Positions 18,116 through 26,770 of a stretch of 64,000 nucleotides of DNA are shown one piece after another. The stretch is from the NCBI RefSeq assembly GCF_008041835.1, contig NZ_VRYE01000087.1:1-64000 (forward strand). The letters are read 5' to 3'. The DNA comes from Ectopseudomonas mendocina (GTDB lineage: Bacteria > Pseudomonadota > Gammaproteobacteria > Pseudomonadales > Pseudomonadaceae). The notes beneath the pieces were generated by a model, which was not told the origin of the DNA, did no database searches, and saw only the letters and a list, made by a program, of their open reading frames with translations. Made by a program: the position numbers and the translations under genes. How positions within the stretch are numbered: position 1 is the stretch's first letter; every line of letters begins with the position of its first letter.

Positions 18116-18786
18116 GCCTTGACCTCCTCGCTGCGCAGCGCCGGCACCTCGATCACGCCATCACACATCGCGGCGCGGAAGAAACGCGGCGTCATTTCGT
18201 GGGCGAAGTCGATGTCGTGCAGCATCCAGCCCAGCTCACGCTCGCCCAGCAGATCGGCATGTACCGCTGGCAGTGGAGCATCCGGCTCGATCAGCTCGAA
18301 ACTGGCGGGGAACTCGCGCACGCCCAGACAGGGCGCGTGGAAATACTGCCCCTTGCGCGCGCGGCGCTTGAAGATATCCAGGTGCTTGCCTTCCGAATCG
18401 GTTTCATCGGCGCGGGCGGTCAGCTCGAAGTGGGCCTCGATGACATAACGCACATCACGCAGCACAGTCGCGGCGCGCTGCTGGCGATCTTCCTCGACCA
18501 GCGTCACCAGATTGTCGGTGCGCCCGGCCTTCATTGCCTTCCCGACGCTGGCGGCCGACAGCTTGCCGCCCACCTCGTTGCGGCGGATCGACTCGAAGCG
18601 GATCGGCTTGAGCACATGGATGCGATCCACCACCCAGCAGATCGCCGGCTTCCAGTGGATGGCTTCAAGAATGCCGCGCGCCGCCGAGGGTGTGATGACA
18701 TCGTAGGAGACACGCTCCACTTTCATTTCCGGCCGGGTGAAGCAGGCACGCTCTCCCCAGACCAGCAAGCGAATTCCATAGGCCAT
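18112..18786 (-). CDS. cas5: pre-crRNA endonuclease Cas5c (Cas5d), type I-C
   Basis: A 224-residue Cas5 of the catalytic I-C type, which replaces Cas6: it cuts the repeat hairpin and stays on the 5' handle. Family features are SAARGILEAIHWKP (about 34-47) and RRARKGQYFHAPCLGVREF (about 141-159), regions that supply active-site residues in characterised members. No cas6 is present, as expected. It begins 33 bases after cas3 and its stop overlaps the cas8c start. Confidence 0.96.
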   Translation of the reverse strand: MAYGIRLLVWGERACFTRPEMKVERVSYDVITPSAARGILEAIHWKPAICWVVDRIHVLKPIRFESIRRNEVGGKLSAASVGKAMKAGRTDNLVTLVEEDRQQRAATVLRDVRYVIEAHFELTARADETDSEGKHLDIFKRRARKGQYFHAPCLGVREFPASFELIEPDAPLPAVHADLLGERELGWMLHDIDFAHEMTPRFFRAAMCDGVIEVPALRSEEVKA

Positions 18787-18818
18787 GAGCCCTCCTTTTC
18801 CTGATTAGCGTCCTGCCC

Positions 18819-21047
18819 TTACCAGCACAGGTTTTCGCTGCGGATAAATGCAGGATTATCCCAATGCAGCCCGAACTGCGCGTGATACAGGTCAGGATTG
18901 ACCAGTTGCATGAACTGCTCGCCATAACGCTCGGCCGCCACCGGCTGGATGGCCCCGTACTGCAGCAGCGCGTTGTAGCCCTGTCTGGGGAGCTGCACGA
19001 TATAGGGCTGCAGCTGCCGCGCCAGCTCGCCGCAGCCCTCAGCGAACTCCAGCGCCCTCAGCGAGTCTCGTGCAATGTCATCGAACGGGATGATTACCGG
19101 ACACTGCACGCTGTCGATCATGCGGAACTCACGCGCCAGCATCTCGAACGGAATGCCCTCCAGCCGCTTGTTTTCGATTTGCGCGAGCAGGTCGGCCTTG
19201 TCCAGCTCGCGCTCGCCCTTTTGCCAGTACAGCTTCTGGAAATAGCGGGTGATGGCCTCCGGTGCCAGCGGGTCGCCCGTGGCATTGCGCAACACCTCTC
19301 GGGCCGCCTGGGCGAATTGCAGCAGCTCATCCGGTGCTTTCCAGTCCAGATTTTCCGTCTGGAACACCAGCACCTCGCTGGCCTCCAGCGCCCGCCTGCC
19401 TTCGCGGTTACAGCGCCCGGCCGCCTGGGCAATCGAGTCCAGCCCGGCTTCGGCGCGCAGCACGCAGGGAAAATCGACATCCACTCCGGCCTCGATCAGC
19501 GAGGTGGCCACCAGCCGGCACGGCAAGCCATCACGAAGGCGCTGACGCACCTCGGCCAGCACCTGGCTGCGGTGACGGGCACACATCAGGGTGGTCAGAT
19601 GGCGCGCACCGTCCTGATCGGCCATCGACTCATACAGCGCCCGCGCATGCCGGCGGTTGTTGACGATGCACAGCACCTGCTCGCGCCCGGCCATCTGCTG
19701 CTGCAGCGCCGCATCGCTGAGGATACCCACCTGGCGGACCTGCACCCGCGCCAGTTGCTGGAACAGCAGCGCTGGATTCGGGGCCAGCTCGCGCACGTCC
19801 TGCAACCCGCCCTTGAACTGCGGAGCCTGCAGCGCCGGCTGGGTGGCCGTACACAGCACCGGGCTGCAACCATAGTTGAGCGCCAGTTCGTCGATGGCAG
19901 CCACGCAGGGGCGCAGCAGCTTCAGCGGCATGGTCTGCGCCTCATCGAGAATGATCACGCTGCCGGCGATGTTGTGCAGCTTGCGGCAACGCGATGGCCG
20001 GTCGGCATACAGGCTCTCGAAGAACTGCACCGCCGTAGTGACGATGATCGGCATATCCCAGTTCTCCATCGCCAACCGCAGCTTGTCACGCGCCTGCCGA
20101 TCCTTGCTGCGGTCATCACTAAAGGCGCTGTGATGTTCCAGCACCGCCTGTTCGCCAAGCGCACCCAGCGCCTGCCGGAACACAGCCGCGTTCTGCTCGA
20201 CGATGCTGGTGAAGGGAATCACATAGATGATGCGGCGCAGGCCGTGGCGGATCGCGTGATCCAGCGCGAAAGCCAGCGAGGCCAGCGTCTTGCCACCGCC
20301 GGTCGGCACCGTCAGCGAGAACAGCCCCGGCGGGCATTCCGCCTGCTGGCGCACATGGGCGAGGATGTCGGCGCGGATGTGGTTGACCGGAGAGTCAGTC
20401 GTGAAACCCGCCAGATAGCCATCCAGCGCCGCGCGCAGCTCGGTCAGTGTCGGTGGCTGGCCGGGGCGCAGCGATGGGCGCTGCTCGATACGGTTGTAGA
20501 AGGCTTCGGTATCGAGGAAGTCGGCATCGACCAGACAGGAGAACAGCATGCGGGTCAGAAAGGCCAGCTGGAACACCTGACGCTCCCTGACTGGCTTTAT
20601 CGGCGGCAGTCCCAGCTCGGCCATCGCCGGTAACTGGATCTCGTGCTGCCACTGCTCCAGCAGCGCCGGCAACCCCTGCCCCTTCAACCGCTCCTGCAGG
20701 GTACTGCGTTCGCCCGGATCACGGCCGTTGGCCAGCCCGGCGTGATGGCCGGCAATGCCGTAAGCCAGCAGGCGTCCCACCGGCCCATACCGCTCGACCG
20801 CCAGCATCGCGCCACGGGTGGCATGATCGACACGGATCAGATCACCATTGATCCTACGCTGGAACTCATCGGTGTACTTGCCGAGGTCATGCAGCAGACC
20901 GGCAATCTGCGCCAACTGCTGCCCGCCAAAAAAGACGGCGCGGTCGGCTGCCAACTGACCGACCGACAGCAAGTGTTCAGCCAAGGGCTGCCAATTGCTT
21001 TGATTTTTAGTGGAGGTAGAGTGAGCGAAAAACTGCCTTCTTTGCAA
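18819..21047 (-). CDS. cas3: CRISPR effector nuclease-helicase Cas3, type I-C
   Basis: A 742-residue Cas3 with an N-terminal HD nuclease and a superfamily 2 helicase, recruited by Cascade to degrade target DNA. HD ligands include His25, His53-Asp54 (LLHDLGKYTDEF), His75 and His101-His102. Helicase motifs are TVPTGGGKT (246-254), the DEAQ box (368-371), CTATQPAL, and QAAGRCNREG near 540. All are intact. The best start is a TTG at 21047: it gives the standard opening FFAHST...NWQPLAEHL, and AAGGA lies upstream at good spacing. It is the first gene of the cas operon. Confidence 0.95.
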   Translation of the reverse strand: MQRRQFFAHSTSTKNQSNWQPLAEHLLSVGQLAADRAVFFGGQQLAQIAGLLHDLGKYTDEFQRRINGDLIRVDHATRGAMLAVERYGPVGRLLAYGIAGHHAGLANGRDPGERSTLQERLKGQGLPALLEQWQHEIQLPAMAELGLPPIKPVRERQVFQLAFLTRMLFSCLVDADFLDTEAFYNRIEQRPSLRPGQPPTLTELRAALDGYLAGFTTDSPVNHIRADILAHVRQQAECPPGLFSLTVPTGGGKTLASLAFALDHAIRHGLRRIIYVIPFTSIVEQNAAVFRQALGALGEQAVLEHHSAFSDDRSKDRQARDKLRLAMENWDMPIIVTTAVQFFESLYADRPSRCRKLHNIAGSVIILDEAQTMPLKLLRPCVAAIDELALNYGCSPVLCTATQPALQAPQFKGGLQDVRELAPNPALLFQQLARVQVRQVGILSDAALQQQMAGREQVLCIVNNRRHARALYESMADQDGARHLTTLMCARHRSQVLAEVRQRLRDGLPCRLVATSLIEAGVDVDFPCVLRAEAGLDSIAQAAGRCNREGRRALEASEVLVFQTENLDWKAPDELLQFAQAAREVLRNATGDPLAPEAITRYFQKLYWQKGERELDKADLLAQIENKRLEGIPFEMLAREFRMIDSVQCPVIIPFDDIARDSLRALEFAEGCGELARQLQPYIVQLPRQGYNALLQYGAIQPVAAERYGEQFMQLVNPDLYHAQFGLHWDNPAFIRSENLCW

Positions 21048-21384
21048 TTCCGTCTTCCTTGGCGTTTAGTCATGCCTTCAGTGTCCGACATTGAACCTAG
21101 TCAGCCGCAATGCAAATACTGTTTTTCTGAACAGGTCATGTTTTCGTACACACCTCGCATATCCTGAATGGCCATGGGCAGTCCTTGGGGGCGCTTTGCA
21201 GTACAGCCGTTGGTATCGCTTCCGTGTGCCCTTGGGTCGGGGCAACGGTCGGCAATTATGCCGATAGGGGGAGCACAGGGGGAGTTGGAACGATGAGTAT
21301 CAAGTATTCAGTTAGCCATGTTTTGGGGGTATGGGCTTTCAGGCATGCCCTATCGCAAATCGGCCTACCCTACCCGCGTTACCG
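21048..21384. promoter_or_regulatory. cas operon upstream region
   Basis: This 337-bp gap separates cas3 from the next minus-strand gene and must hold the cas promoter, reading toward lower coordinates. I see AT-richer sequence around 21110-21150 but no promoter elements I can assign with confidence, and no convincing gene. The AAGGA that serves the TTG start of cas3 lies at about 21056-21060. Confidence 0.5.
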
Positions 21385-22008
21385 CTAACACTCGCCCAGC
21401 CGGCTTTGTGCTCGCTCCAGATCAATCCCCAACCGTTCCAGCATTACCCCCATATTGGCCACTGCTCGTTCGTCCTCCCGCCGCTGCAGACGGGAAATCT
21501 TGCGGGCAAAGGTATGCCGGTGCATGCCCTTCGGACGGGAAACAAACTCTGCAGGAAGATCCAGAAAGCCAAGGTCACAGCCGAGGGCGCGCCGCAGTTT
21601 CCACGACTGATCACAGGCCAGATCACGCTTGCTAGCCTGCTGGCTGGCGTAGTTGAGACGCTGGCAGTGACGACAGGCAAACACTCGATTCAGGTACAGG
21701 ATGGCTACACGACGCCCACAGCATGGGCACAGGAACCAAGGGCGCTCGCCGCCGAGGTGGCAGGGTGTCCAGGTGATGCGGACTTGGTAGTCCAGCTGCT
21801 CGCTCTGGCCATGCCGCGTAAGTTGATAGTGCAGGCGCAGGTAATTGCGGCTCTGCATCTCCAGGCCGATGCTGGATATCACTCGGCCACTTCTCAACCA
21901 ATTCCAGTTACAGCGCCAGCCCTCTTGCAACACGCCATCCTTGTTCAATGTGCTGATTTGAAGCCGGCGGTGGTCTTCTACTCTGTTCTTCTCGCGGGAT
22001 CGGCTCAT
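21385..22008 (-). CDS. island hypothetical protein with a zinc-ribbon
   Basis: A 207-residue soluble protein of no family I can name. It has a four-cysteine zinc-binding pattern, CPCC at about 94-97 and CRHC at about 112-115, preceded by many aromatic and basic residues (RLHYQLTRHG). Such zinc ribbons often bind nucleic acid, but function is unknown. It lies between the cas operon and the integrase-end genes, on the same strand. Similar genes are commonly seen in Pseudomonas islands, which fits carriage by an element. Confidence 0.65.
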   Translation of the reverse strand: MSRSREKNRVEDHRRLQISTLNKDGVLQEGWRCNWNWLRSGRVISSIGLEMQSRNYLRLHYQLTRHGQSEQLDYQVRITWTPCHLGGERPWFLCPCCGRRVAILYLNRVFACRHCQRLNYASQQASKRDLACDQSWKLRRALGCDLGFLDLPAEFVSRPKGMHRHTFARKISRLQRREDERAVANMGVMLERLGIDLERAQSRLGEC

Positions 22009-22071
22009 CTGGCAGGCAACCTAAATCAATTGGGAAAAATGCAGTTTTCTGTTATCGGCTGACCTGCCGTT

Positions 22072-22278
22072 TCAGGTGGATGCACCAGGGCGCTCATAGT
22101 CAGCCAACCATTCATCCACGCTCTGTTCCTCGGGCCTTTTACGGGCAACAGGAGGAAATAGGATGACCGTGTTGCCGCCTTCACTGATTACCGCTTTACC
22201 GTGGCAATTTGTTCCCGCACCAGAAACACCTGCACATCGCGTAACTGCTGAGCGGGCGCCAAATGCTTGTCCGGCCAC
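22072..22278 (-). CDS. possible small island protein
   Basis: The frame ending in VDEWLADYERPGAST looks like genuine coding sequence at its C-terminal half (FPPVARKRPEEQSVDEW). The N-terminal part overlaps the preceding gene by 91 bases in another frame, and there is no good start codon near the overlap. The true start is unclear. It may be a short protein coupled to the upstream gene or a remnant. Confidence 0.3.
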   Translation of the reverse strand: MAGQAFGARSAVTRCAGVSGAGTNCHGKAVISEGGNTVILFPPVARKRPEEQSVDEWLADYERPGAST

Positions 22279-22898
22279 CCTGTCCGGGCATTGTCCGGCA
22301 AAACTGCCTGGTGGATGACGGAAGCCGAAAGGCTCAGAGTCTGGAGGGTGCTGGCGATCAGCCGGCCATCCGTGCGGTCTGCGGTCTGGCTTGCGTAGAA
22401 AAGAATGCCCTTCAGGTTGCCCATGTAGTCGTGCATGGCTGCCAGCCTTCTGAGGGGCAATCCTGTGGATTGCCAGAATTTGGACAGGCTGCCGCCCTTC
22501 GGTGGGTGGAATTGACCTGCCGGTAGCGGATCGCCCTTGTTGCCCGCTTTCGTAGTGCGGCTGCGGGTCAGCTCCACATTAAAGATCGCATAGGCGTCAG
22601 CCCCAGTTGCGACGGACTGAAGCTGGATGGTCAGTCCCGGCTGCTTCCCGCCTTCATAGCGCCCACTCTTGTGGCTGACATAGTGGAAAGCATCCATGCC
22701 AACGGTCTGCAGAATTTGCAGGGTCAGTTCTTGGCGGTTTTGGGCGAGCCAATTCGGGGGTACAGGATCGCTGCTGGCCGGCATGATGATCAGTTGCCCG
22801 CGCTCGATACTGATTGCATCACCCCGCGCCACCAACCTGGACAACAGGTTGGGAGCCTGCGGCCTGCTAGCACGGCCATGCGTGATGGTGTCGGTCAT
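22188..22898 (-). CDS. island hypothetical protein, 236 aa
   Basis: I do not recognise a named domain. The protein is soluble and mixed alpha/beta in appearance, with short motifs HYVSHKSGRYEGGKQPG (about 72-88) and PLPAGQFHPPKGGSLSKFW (about 122-140). The C-terminus is basic. It follows the AlpA-like regulator by 26 bases on the same strand, suggesting one operon. Its place between integrase and cargo is typical of small integrative elements in Pseudomonas. Confidence 0.65.
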   Translation of the reverse strand: MTDTITHGRASRPQAPNLLSRLVARGDAISIERGQLIIMPASSDPVPPNWLAQNRQELTLQILQTVGMDAFHYVSHKSGRYEGGKQPGLTIQLQSVATGADAYAIFNVELTRSRTTKAGNKGDPLPAGQFHPPKGGSLSKFWQSTGLPLRRLAAMHDYMGNLKGILFYASQTADRTDGRLIASTLQTLSLSASVIHQAVLPDNARTGWPDKHLAPAQQLRDVQVFLVREQIATVKR

Positions 22899-22924
22899 TT
22901 CTACCGTCTCCTGCCAACTGCTGC

Positions 22925-23164
22925 TTAGGCGCTCTGACGGGCTTCCAAGCGGGCCTGCAGGTATGCTTCCACTTCACTGCGGACGAAGTAGACGCGGCTA
23001 CGGCGGTCGCTGCCGTCCTTCAACGGCTTGGGGAACTCAGGGTCACGGGCGCGCAACTTGTCCACGCCAGAGCGGGTGCGGCGCAGCATCACGGCCAGAT
23101 CGGCCATGGTCAGCAGTTCGGGAAGGTTGGCGGTGATTACTGCGATGGTTTGTTGCTGGGTCAT
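22925..23164 (-). CDS. AlpA-like/HTH_17 DNA-binding regulator
   Basis: A 79-residue protein of the excisionase/AlpA type. The helix-turn-helix is seen in LLTMADLAVMLRRTRSGVDKLRARD (split here as LLTMADLAVMLRR and TRSGVDKLRARD, about residues 18-42), followed by the wing-like FPKPLKDGSDRRSRVYFVRSEV. Proteins of this kind sit beside P4-type integrases, where they regulate integrase expression or help excision. I start at the ATG at 23164 rather than 11 codons upstream because MTQQQTIAV follows a GGAG-like site. Confidence 0.8.
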   Translation of the reverse strand: MTQQQTIAVITANLPELLTMADLAVMLRRTRSGVDKLRARDPEFPKPLKDGSDRRSRVYFVRSEVEAYLQARLEARQSA

Positions 23165-23442
23165 GCTTGGTGCTCCTGTGTGCATTTGACAGGGCACAAG
23201 CTAGCGAGCCAATGCAGGTGACCACCAAGCGCTCGGGGCGGGTAGTAGGCGATGACTTCAAACAGCTGGGGTGGGTGCCTGAAAAGAGCTTCAGGTGCCC
23301 AGCCATAGACAGGATTCAGGGGGACACCAATCCATAACCTGTTGTTTTAGCTACTCTTTACTGGTGATCACCTGTTTAACCCTTCGTCCACCTTGGCGCA
23401 GCTTGCCTGGCCGCAGCACCAAATTTACGGCTTGCGCCATGT

Positions 23443-24051
23443 TCACCCCTGCCCCCCCCGGCTTTTCAGATAGTTGATCACTTCCTCTTGTGTGGGGGCT
23501 GTGCTCGGTTGTTCTGGATCATAGGTTGACCACAGTTGTTTGATGGCGTCCTCCACGAATTCCAGGCCCTCCGAGGTGTGTCCGTGATAGGGCAGTGCAA
23601 CGACAGGCGTAGCCTCGATGGTAGTTACGCTCACTGCTGGCGGTATGGCCGGCTTAATGGACTTGGAAGGCTTGGTGAACTGAACACGTTCGCTCTCTAT
23701 CCAGTTGGTCAGAGCAGCACGCGTGATGATGGTATGGGTGGGGCTGATATTACGGTCACGGTCAGACGGTTTGATATTTACTGCAATGGGTTCGGGGCAA
23801 CCTTCTGGCCAGACCCATGCACAGCAGACAACTGGACTGATCAACCCTTGGCGTATTGCTGAAGTGATGGCCAGGCAGTGGGCGCGTGCCATTTTCCAAC
23901 GGGGCAACCGCTGATCCTTGGCTTCCGCCAGTGTTTCCACATCAAATGGATCAATCATTGCGAGCAGCAGAGCAGCTTGCTCCACCGTGAACTCCATTAC
24001 GGACTTCCAGTGATCCAGATTCGGTAGGTCGGCTTCATAGTCCATGGTCAT
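23443..24051 (-). CDS. island hypothetical protein, 202 aa
   Basis: No family is recognised. The first 70 residues (DHWKSVMEFTVEQAALLLAMIDP...) look helical. The middle contains RAALTNWIESERVQF, and the C-terminus has a Thr/Pro-rich linker before QEEVINYLKSRGGQG. Proteins with this W..EFT..QAALL.A..DP opening are often seen next to island integrases, where they may be regulatory; that is inference. The base composition is less GC-rich than nearby chromosomal genes. The start could be the ATG at 24051 or the one at 24045. Confidence 0.65.
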   Translation of the reverse strand: MTMDYEADLPNLDHWKSVMEFTVEQAALLLAMIDPFDVETLAEAKDQRLPRWKMARAHCLAITSAIRQGLISPVVCCAWVWPEGCPEPIAVNIKPSDRDRNISPTHTIITRAALTNWIESERVQFTKPSKSIKPAIPPAVSVTTIEATPVVALPYHGHTSEGLEFVEDAIKQLWSTYDPEQPSTAPTQEEVINYLKSRGGQG

Positions 24052-24083
24052 TGCTCCGAGGCTCCAAGTGTTATTGCTATTGG

Positions 24084-25399
24084 TCAGGCTGGCCGCTTAA
24101 TCGCCACCACATTCCCAACATCTTTACCCACGTTGGCGAACTCAAAAGGCGTCAGATACTGCTGTCGGCAGGCGTCCAGGTAGTCGGCCCACCACTGGCA
24201 CATCAGACGGCGTTTTTCCATGTGTTCGGCCTTGTGAATGTAGGCAGCGCGCACGCTGTTGCGCTCTTGGTGACTCATTTGCCGCTCTACCGCGTCGCGA
24301 TTCCACAGACCTGATTCGATCAACGCTGAACAGGCCATTGCGCGAAATCCATGGCCGCATACTTCAGTCTTGGTGTCGTATCCCACACGGCGCAGGGCAG
24401 AGTTGACGGTGTTCTCGCTCATTGGCTTCCAATGCTGGTGGTCGCCGGGGAAGATCAACTCAAAGCGCCCGGTCAGCTGGCGCACTTCCTCCAGTATCAC
24501 CAACGTCTGCCGGCTCAGAGGGACAAGGTGCGGGGTGCCCATCTTGGCGCCGCGCTGGGAATGCTTCACTCCTTCGATGGCTGCGCGCTCGCCGGGAATC
24601 GTCCAGAGGGCGCGGTCGAAGTCGATTTCCTCCCAACGGGCAAAGCGCAGCTCGCTGGAACGGATGAAAACCAACAGGGAAAGCTCTACAGCCAGGCGGG
24701 TCAACATGCGGCCACTGTAGGCTTCCAACCGAGCCTGCAGCTCAGCCAGTTTCTCCAACGACAAGGCCGGGCGGTGGGAGGTCTTACGCGTTGCCGTGGC
24801 GCCCTGCAGATCAATGGCAGGATTACTGCCGATAAGCCCACTTTGCACAGCAAGTCGCAGGATACCTGTCATGTACTGCCGCAACCGGCTAGCCGTCTCC
24901 AAAGTATCGCGACTCTCAGCAGCCTTCAGCGGCACCAGCAAGTCACGCGTCTTCAGTTCAGCCACTGGGCGCGATCCGACGGCCGGGAACAGGTGCTGCT
25001 CCATACGACGTAGTACCGTTGCGGCATGGTGCGGCTTCCACTTGCGTGCGCAGATGCTGTGCCATTCCCGCGCTACTGCTTCAAAGGTATTGATACGAGC
25101 ATTCGCGGTTTCCAGGCGCTGCTGCCGGGCCGCCTCTACCGGGTCGATACCATTAGCCAATCGTTCAAGGGCTTCAGCACGCTTTTCACGGGCCGCCTTG
25201 AGGGTCAGTGCCGGGTAGCTGCCAAAGGTGGCCAGCCCTTCCCTGCCATCCGGGCGGATGAATTTGAAGCGCCAGGTCTTCACGCCTGTAGGCTTTACCA
25301 GCAGAAAAGCCCTTGGCCATCGGACAGCTTGTAGTCCTTTTCGCGGGGCTTGGCAGCCTCGCACTTGGCATCCGAAAGCGGGGTAACTGTGCGTGCCAT
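24084..25399 (-). pseudogene. P4-type tyrosine integrase, frameshifted
   Basis: The natural start at 25399 reads MARTVTPLSDAKCEAAKPR, the standard P4 integrase opening, and continues through KLSDGQGLF, then hits a stop (CW*) at about 25300. The rest of the protein continues in another frame from FLLVKPTGVKTWRFKF to the end. Restoring one C in the CTTTTC run near 25305 would join the two. The remaining domain is intact: the catalytic Arg in FIRSSELRFARW, HGFRAMACSALIE, and the final Tyr in RAAYIHKAEH. It is adjacent to the tRNA-Thr target. It is either truly inactivated or a sequencing error. Confidence 0.85.
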
Positions 25400-25423
25400 T
25401 GGGGTACGTTTCCAAATCGAATC

Positions 25424-25437
25424 GACATACCCCTAAA
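25424..25437 (+). repeat. candidate integrase arm-type site, right end
   Basis: GACATACCCCTAAA matches 9582-9595 exactly and in the same orientation. It lies between the integrase start (25399) and the tRNA-Thr 3' end (25558), where P4-type elements usually have TACCCC-containing repeats. GGGGTAC at 25401-25407 is a related inverted motif. Confidence 0.5.
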
Positions 25438-25557
25438 CAGCAGACGTATCCAGATGCAGGCGGGTATACGCGAGCACAAAAAAACCGACGCAAAGGCCGT
25501 TTTATCTGGATTCCAGGCTGATCCGGGAGCATCCGGAACAACTTGGAAGGGTGTTAA

Positions 25558-25633
25558 TGGTGCCGGAGATAGGAATCGAACCTACGACCTTCGCGTTACG
25601 AGTGCGCTGCTCTACCGACTGAGCTACACCGGC
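25558..25633 (-). tRNA. tRNA-Thr (anticodon CGT)
   Basis: The 76-nt minus-strand sequence begins GCCGGTGTAGCTCAG and ends CTCCGGCACCA with an encoded CCA. D-stem GCTC/GAGC, anticodon loop CTCGTAA (anticodon CGT) and T-loop TTCGATT are clear. The GCGCA/CGCGA anticodon stem resembles E. coli tRNA-Thr(CGT), which also has imperfect outer pairing. Its 3' end is the probable integration site of the adjoining element. Confidence 0.92.
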
Positions 25634-25687
25634 GGGAAACGTCGGCATTATGCGAGTTGCCACGCTCGCGCTCAAGTCGCTGCGACG

Positions 25688-26530
25688 TCAGCTGTCGAGC
25701 AGTTCGATGCGATCGTCGTGGATGCGGATCAGGCCCTGCTTGTAGAGGCCGCCGATGGCCTTCTTGAAGTTGCCCTTGCTGACCCGGAAATGCTCGGAGA
25801 TCAGTTCCGGCGGGCTCTTGTCCCCCAGTGCCAGCACACCGCCCTGCGCACGCAGTCGTTCGATGATCTGCTCGGCCAGGCCACTGGCGGCTTCGTGACC
25901 GATGGGCTGCAGGCTCAGACTGATCTTGCCATCGGCACGCAGCTCCTTGATGTAGCCCTTCTCGCGCATGCCGCTGCGGATGAACTTGAACAGCTCGTTC
26001 TTGTGGATCAGGCCCCAGTGCTTGCCGTCGATGATGGCCTTGAAACCGAGGTCGGTACGTTCGACCACCAGCAGGTCGACTTCCTGGCCGACCTGGTAGT
26101 TGGCCGGCACCTTGTCCAGGTGGCGGTCCAGGCGTGCGGTGGCGGTAAGGCGGCGGGTGCGCTTGTCCAGGTAAAGGTAGATCACGCAGTAGTCGCCGAT
26201 CTGCAGCGGACGCTTCTCTTCGGAATGCGGCAGCAGCAGGTCCTTGGGCAGGCCCCAGTCGAAGAACAGGCCGACGCGGTTGATATCCACCACCTTGAGG
26301 CTGGCGAACTCACCGAGCTGGATCTTCGGTTTCAGGGTGGTGGCGATCAGCTTGTCTTCGCTGTCGAGGTAGAGAAACACGTTGAGCCAGTCATCGACTT
26401 CGCTCGGCGTGTCCTTGGGGATGTAGCGCTTGGGCAGGAGGATTTCGCCATCCGCACCACCGTCCAGGTACAGACCGAAGTCGGTGTGCTTTACCACCTG
26501 CAAAGAATTCATCCGCCCAATCAAGGCCAT
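25688..26530 (-). CDS. CvfB-family S1-like RNA-binding protein
   Basis: A 280-residue protein with successive S1-like beta-barrel units (about residues 1-65, 70-130 and 140-215) and a C-terminal winged-helix segment ending KAIGGLYKQGLIRIHDDRIELLDS. This is the CvfB/YitL architecture; CvfB from Gram-positive bacteria binds RNA and affects virulence gene expression. The role in Pseudomonas is not established from sequence. The ATG at 26530 follows GAGGTG. The tRNA-Thr lies 54 bases downstream on the same strand. Confidence 0.88.
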   Translation of the reverse strand: MALIGRMNSLQVVKHTDFGLYLDGGADGEILLPKRYIPKDTPSEVDDWLNVFLYLDSEDKLIATTLKPKIQLGEFASLKVVDINRVGLFFDWGLPKDLLLPHSEEKRPLQIGDYCVIYLYLDKRTRRLTATARLDRHLDKVPANYQVGQEVDLLVVERTDLGFKAIIDGKHWGLIHKNELFKFIRSGMREKGYIKELRADGKISLSLQPIGHEAASGLAEQIIERLRAQGGVLALGDKSPPELISEHFRVSKGNFKKAIGGLYKQGLIRIHDDRIELLDS

Positions 26531-26770
26531 CGCGTTTCACCTCACCAAAACAGCCGGCCATTCTACCCGAGTTAATCCGCGACCGGGCCGGCGTCGTAGC
26601 GAATCGACGGCCGGTCGAATGGTGGTGTAAGTGACTGGGAAACAAGCCATAAGTTGCCGCGAAAAGCTGGCCAGGCGCAGCCTTATGCTATTCAACTGGG
26701 CGATTAACCAAGCAGAAAGGGGCTGCTTGAGGCATAATGGCCGGCCGCCCTTCTGAAAGAGATCAAGGTC

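Larger units (their letters stand above)
9508..25560. mobile_element. putative tRNA-Thr-integrated element carrying type I-C CRISPR-Cas
   Basis: The proposed element runs from a diverged tRNA 3' end (9508-9529) to the intact tRNA-Thr 3' end (25558). It holds a P4-type integrase gene next to the tRNA, an AlpA-like regulator, three or four island-type hypothetical genes, the cas operon and the CRISPR array. The 14-mer GACATACCCCTAAA occurs in the same orientation just inside both ends (9582-9595 and 25424-25437), as expected for integrase arm-binding sites. No relaxase, replication or transfer genes are visible, so it would need help to move. The integrase frame is broken, so it may be fixed in place. 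Boundaries are inferred; the left end is the weaker one. Confidence 0.6.

Noticed and set aside
18864..20633. A 589-codon plus-strand open frame
   Set aside because: It is antisense to cas3 and mirrors the codon bias of that gene. Its translation is histidine/glutamine/arginine rich with no recognisable domain.
21185..21388. Small open frame upstream of cas3 as a possible anti-CRISPR or regulator
   Set aside because: There is no ribosome site, composition is not coding-like, and it overlaps the 3' end of the zinc-ribbon gene on the other strand.
25400..25541. Longer open frame extending the integrase upstream to 25541
   Set aside because: The extra sequence is cysteine-rich and lacks family similarity, while the true N-terminus MARTVTPLSDAKC is found in another frame from 25399. 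This shows a frameshift, not an extended protein.
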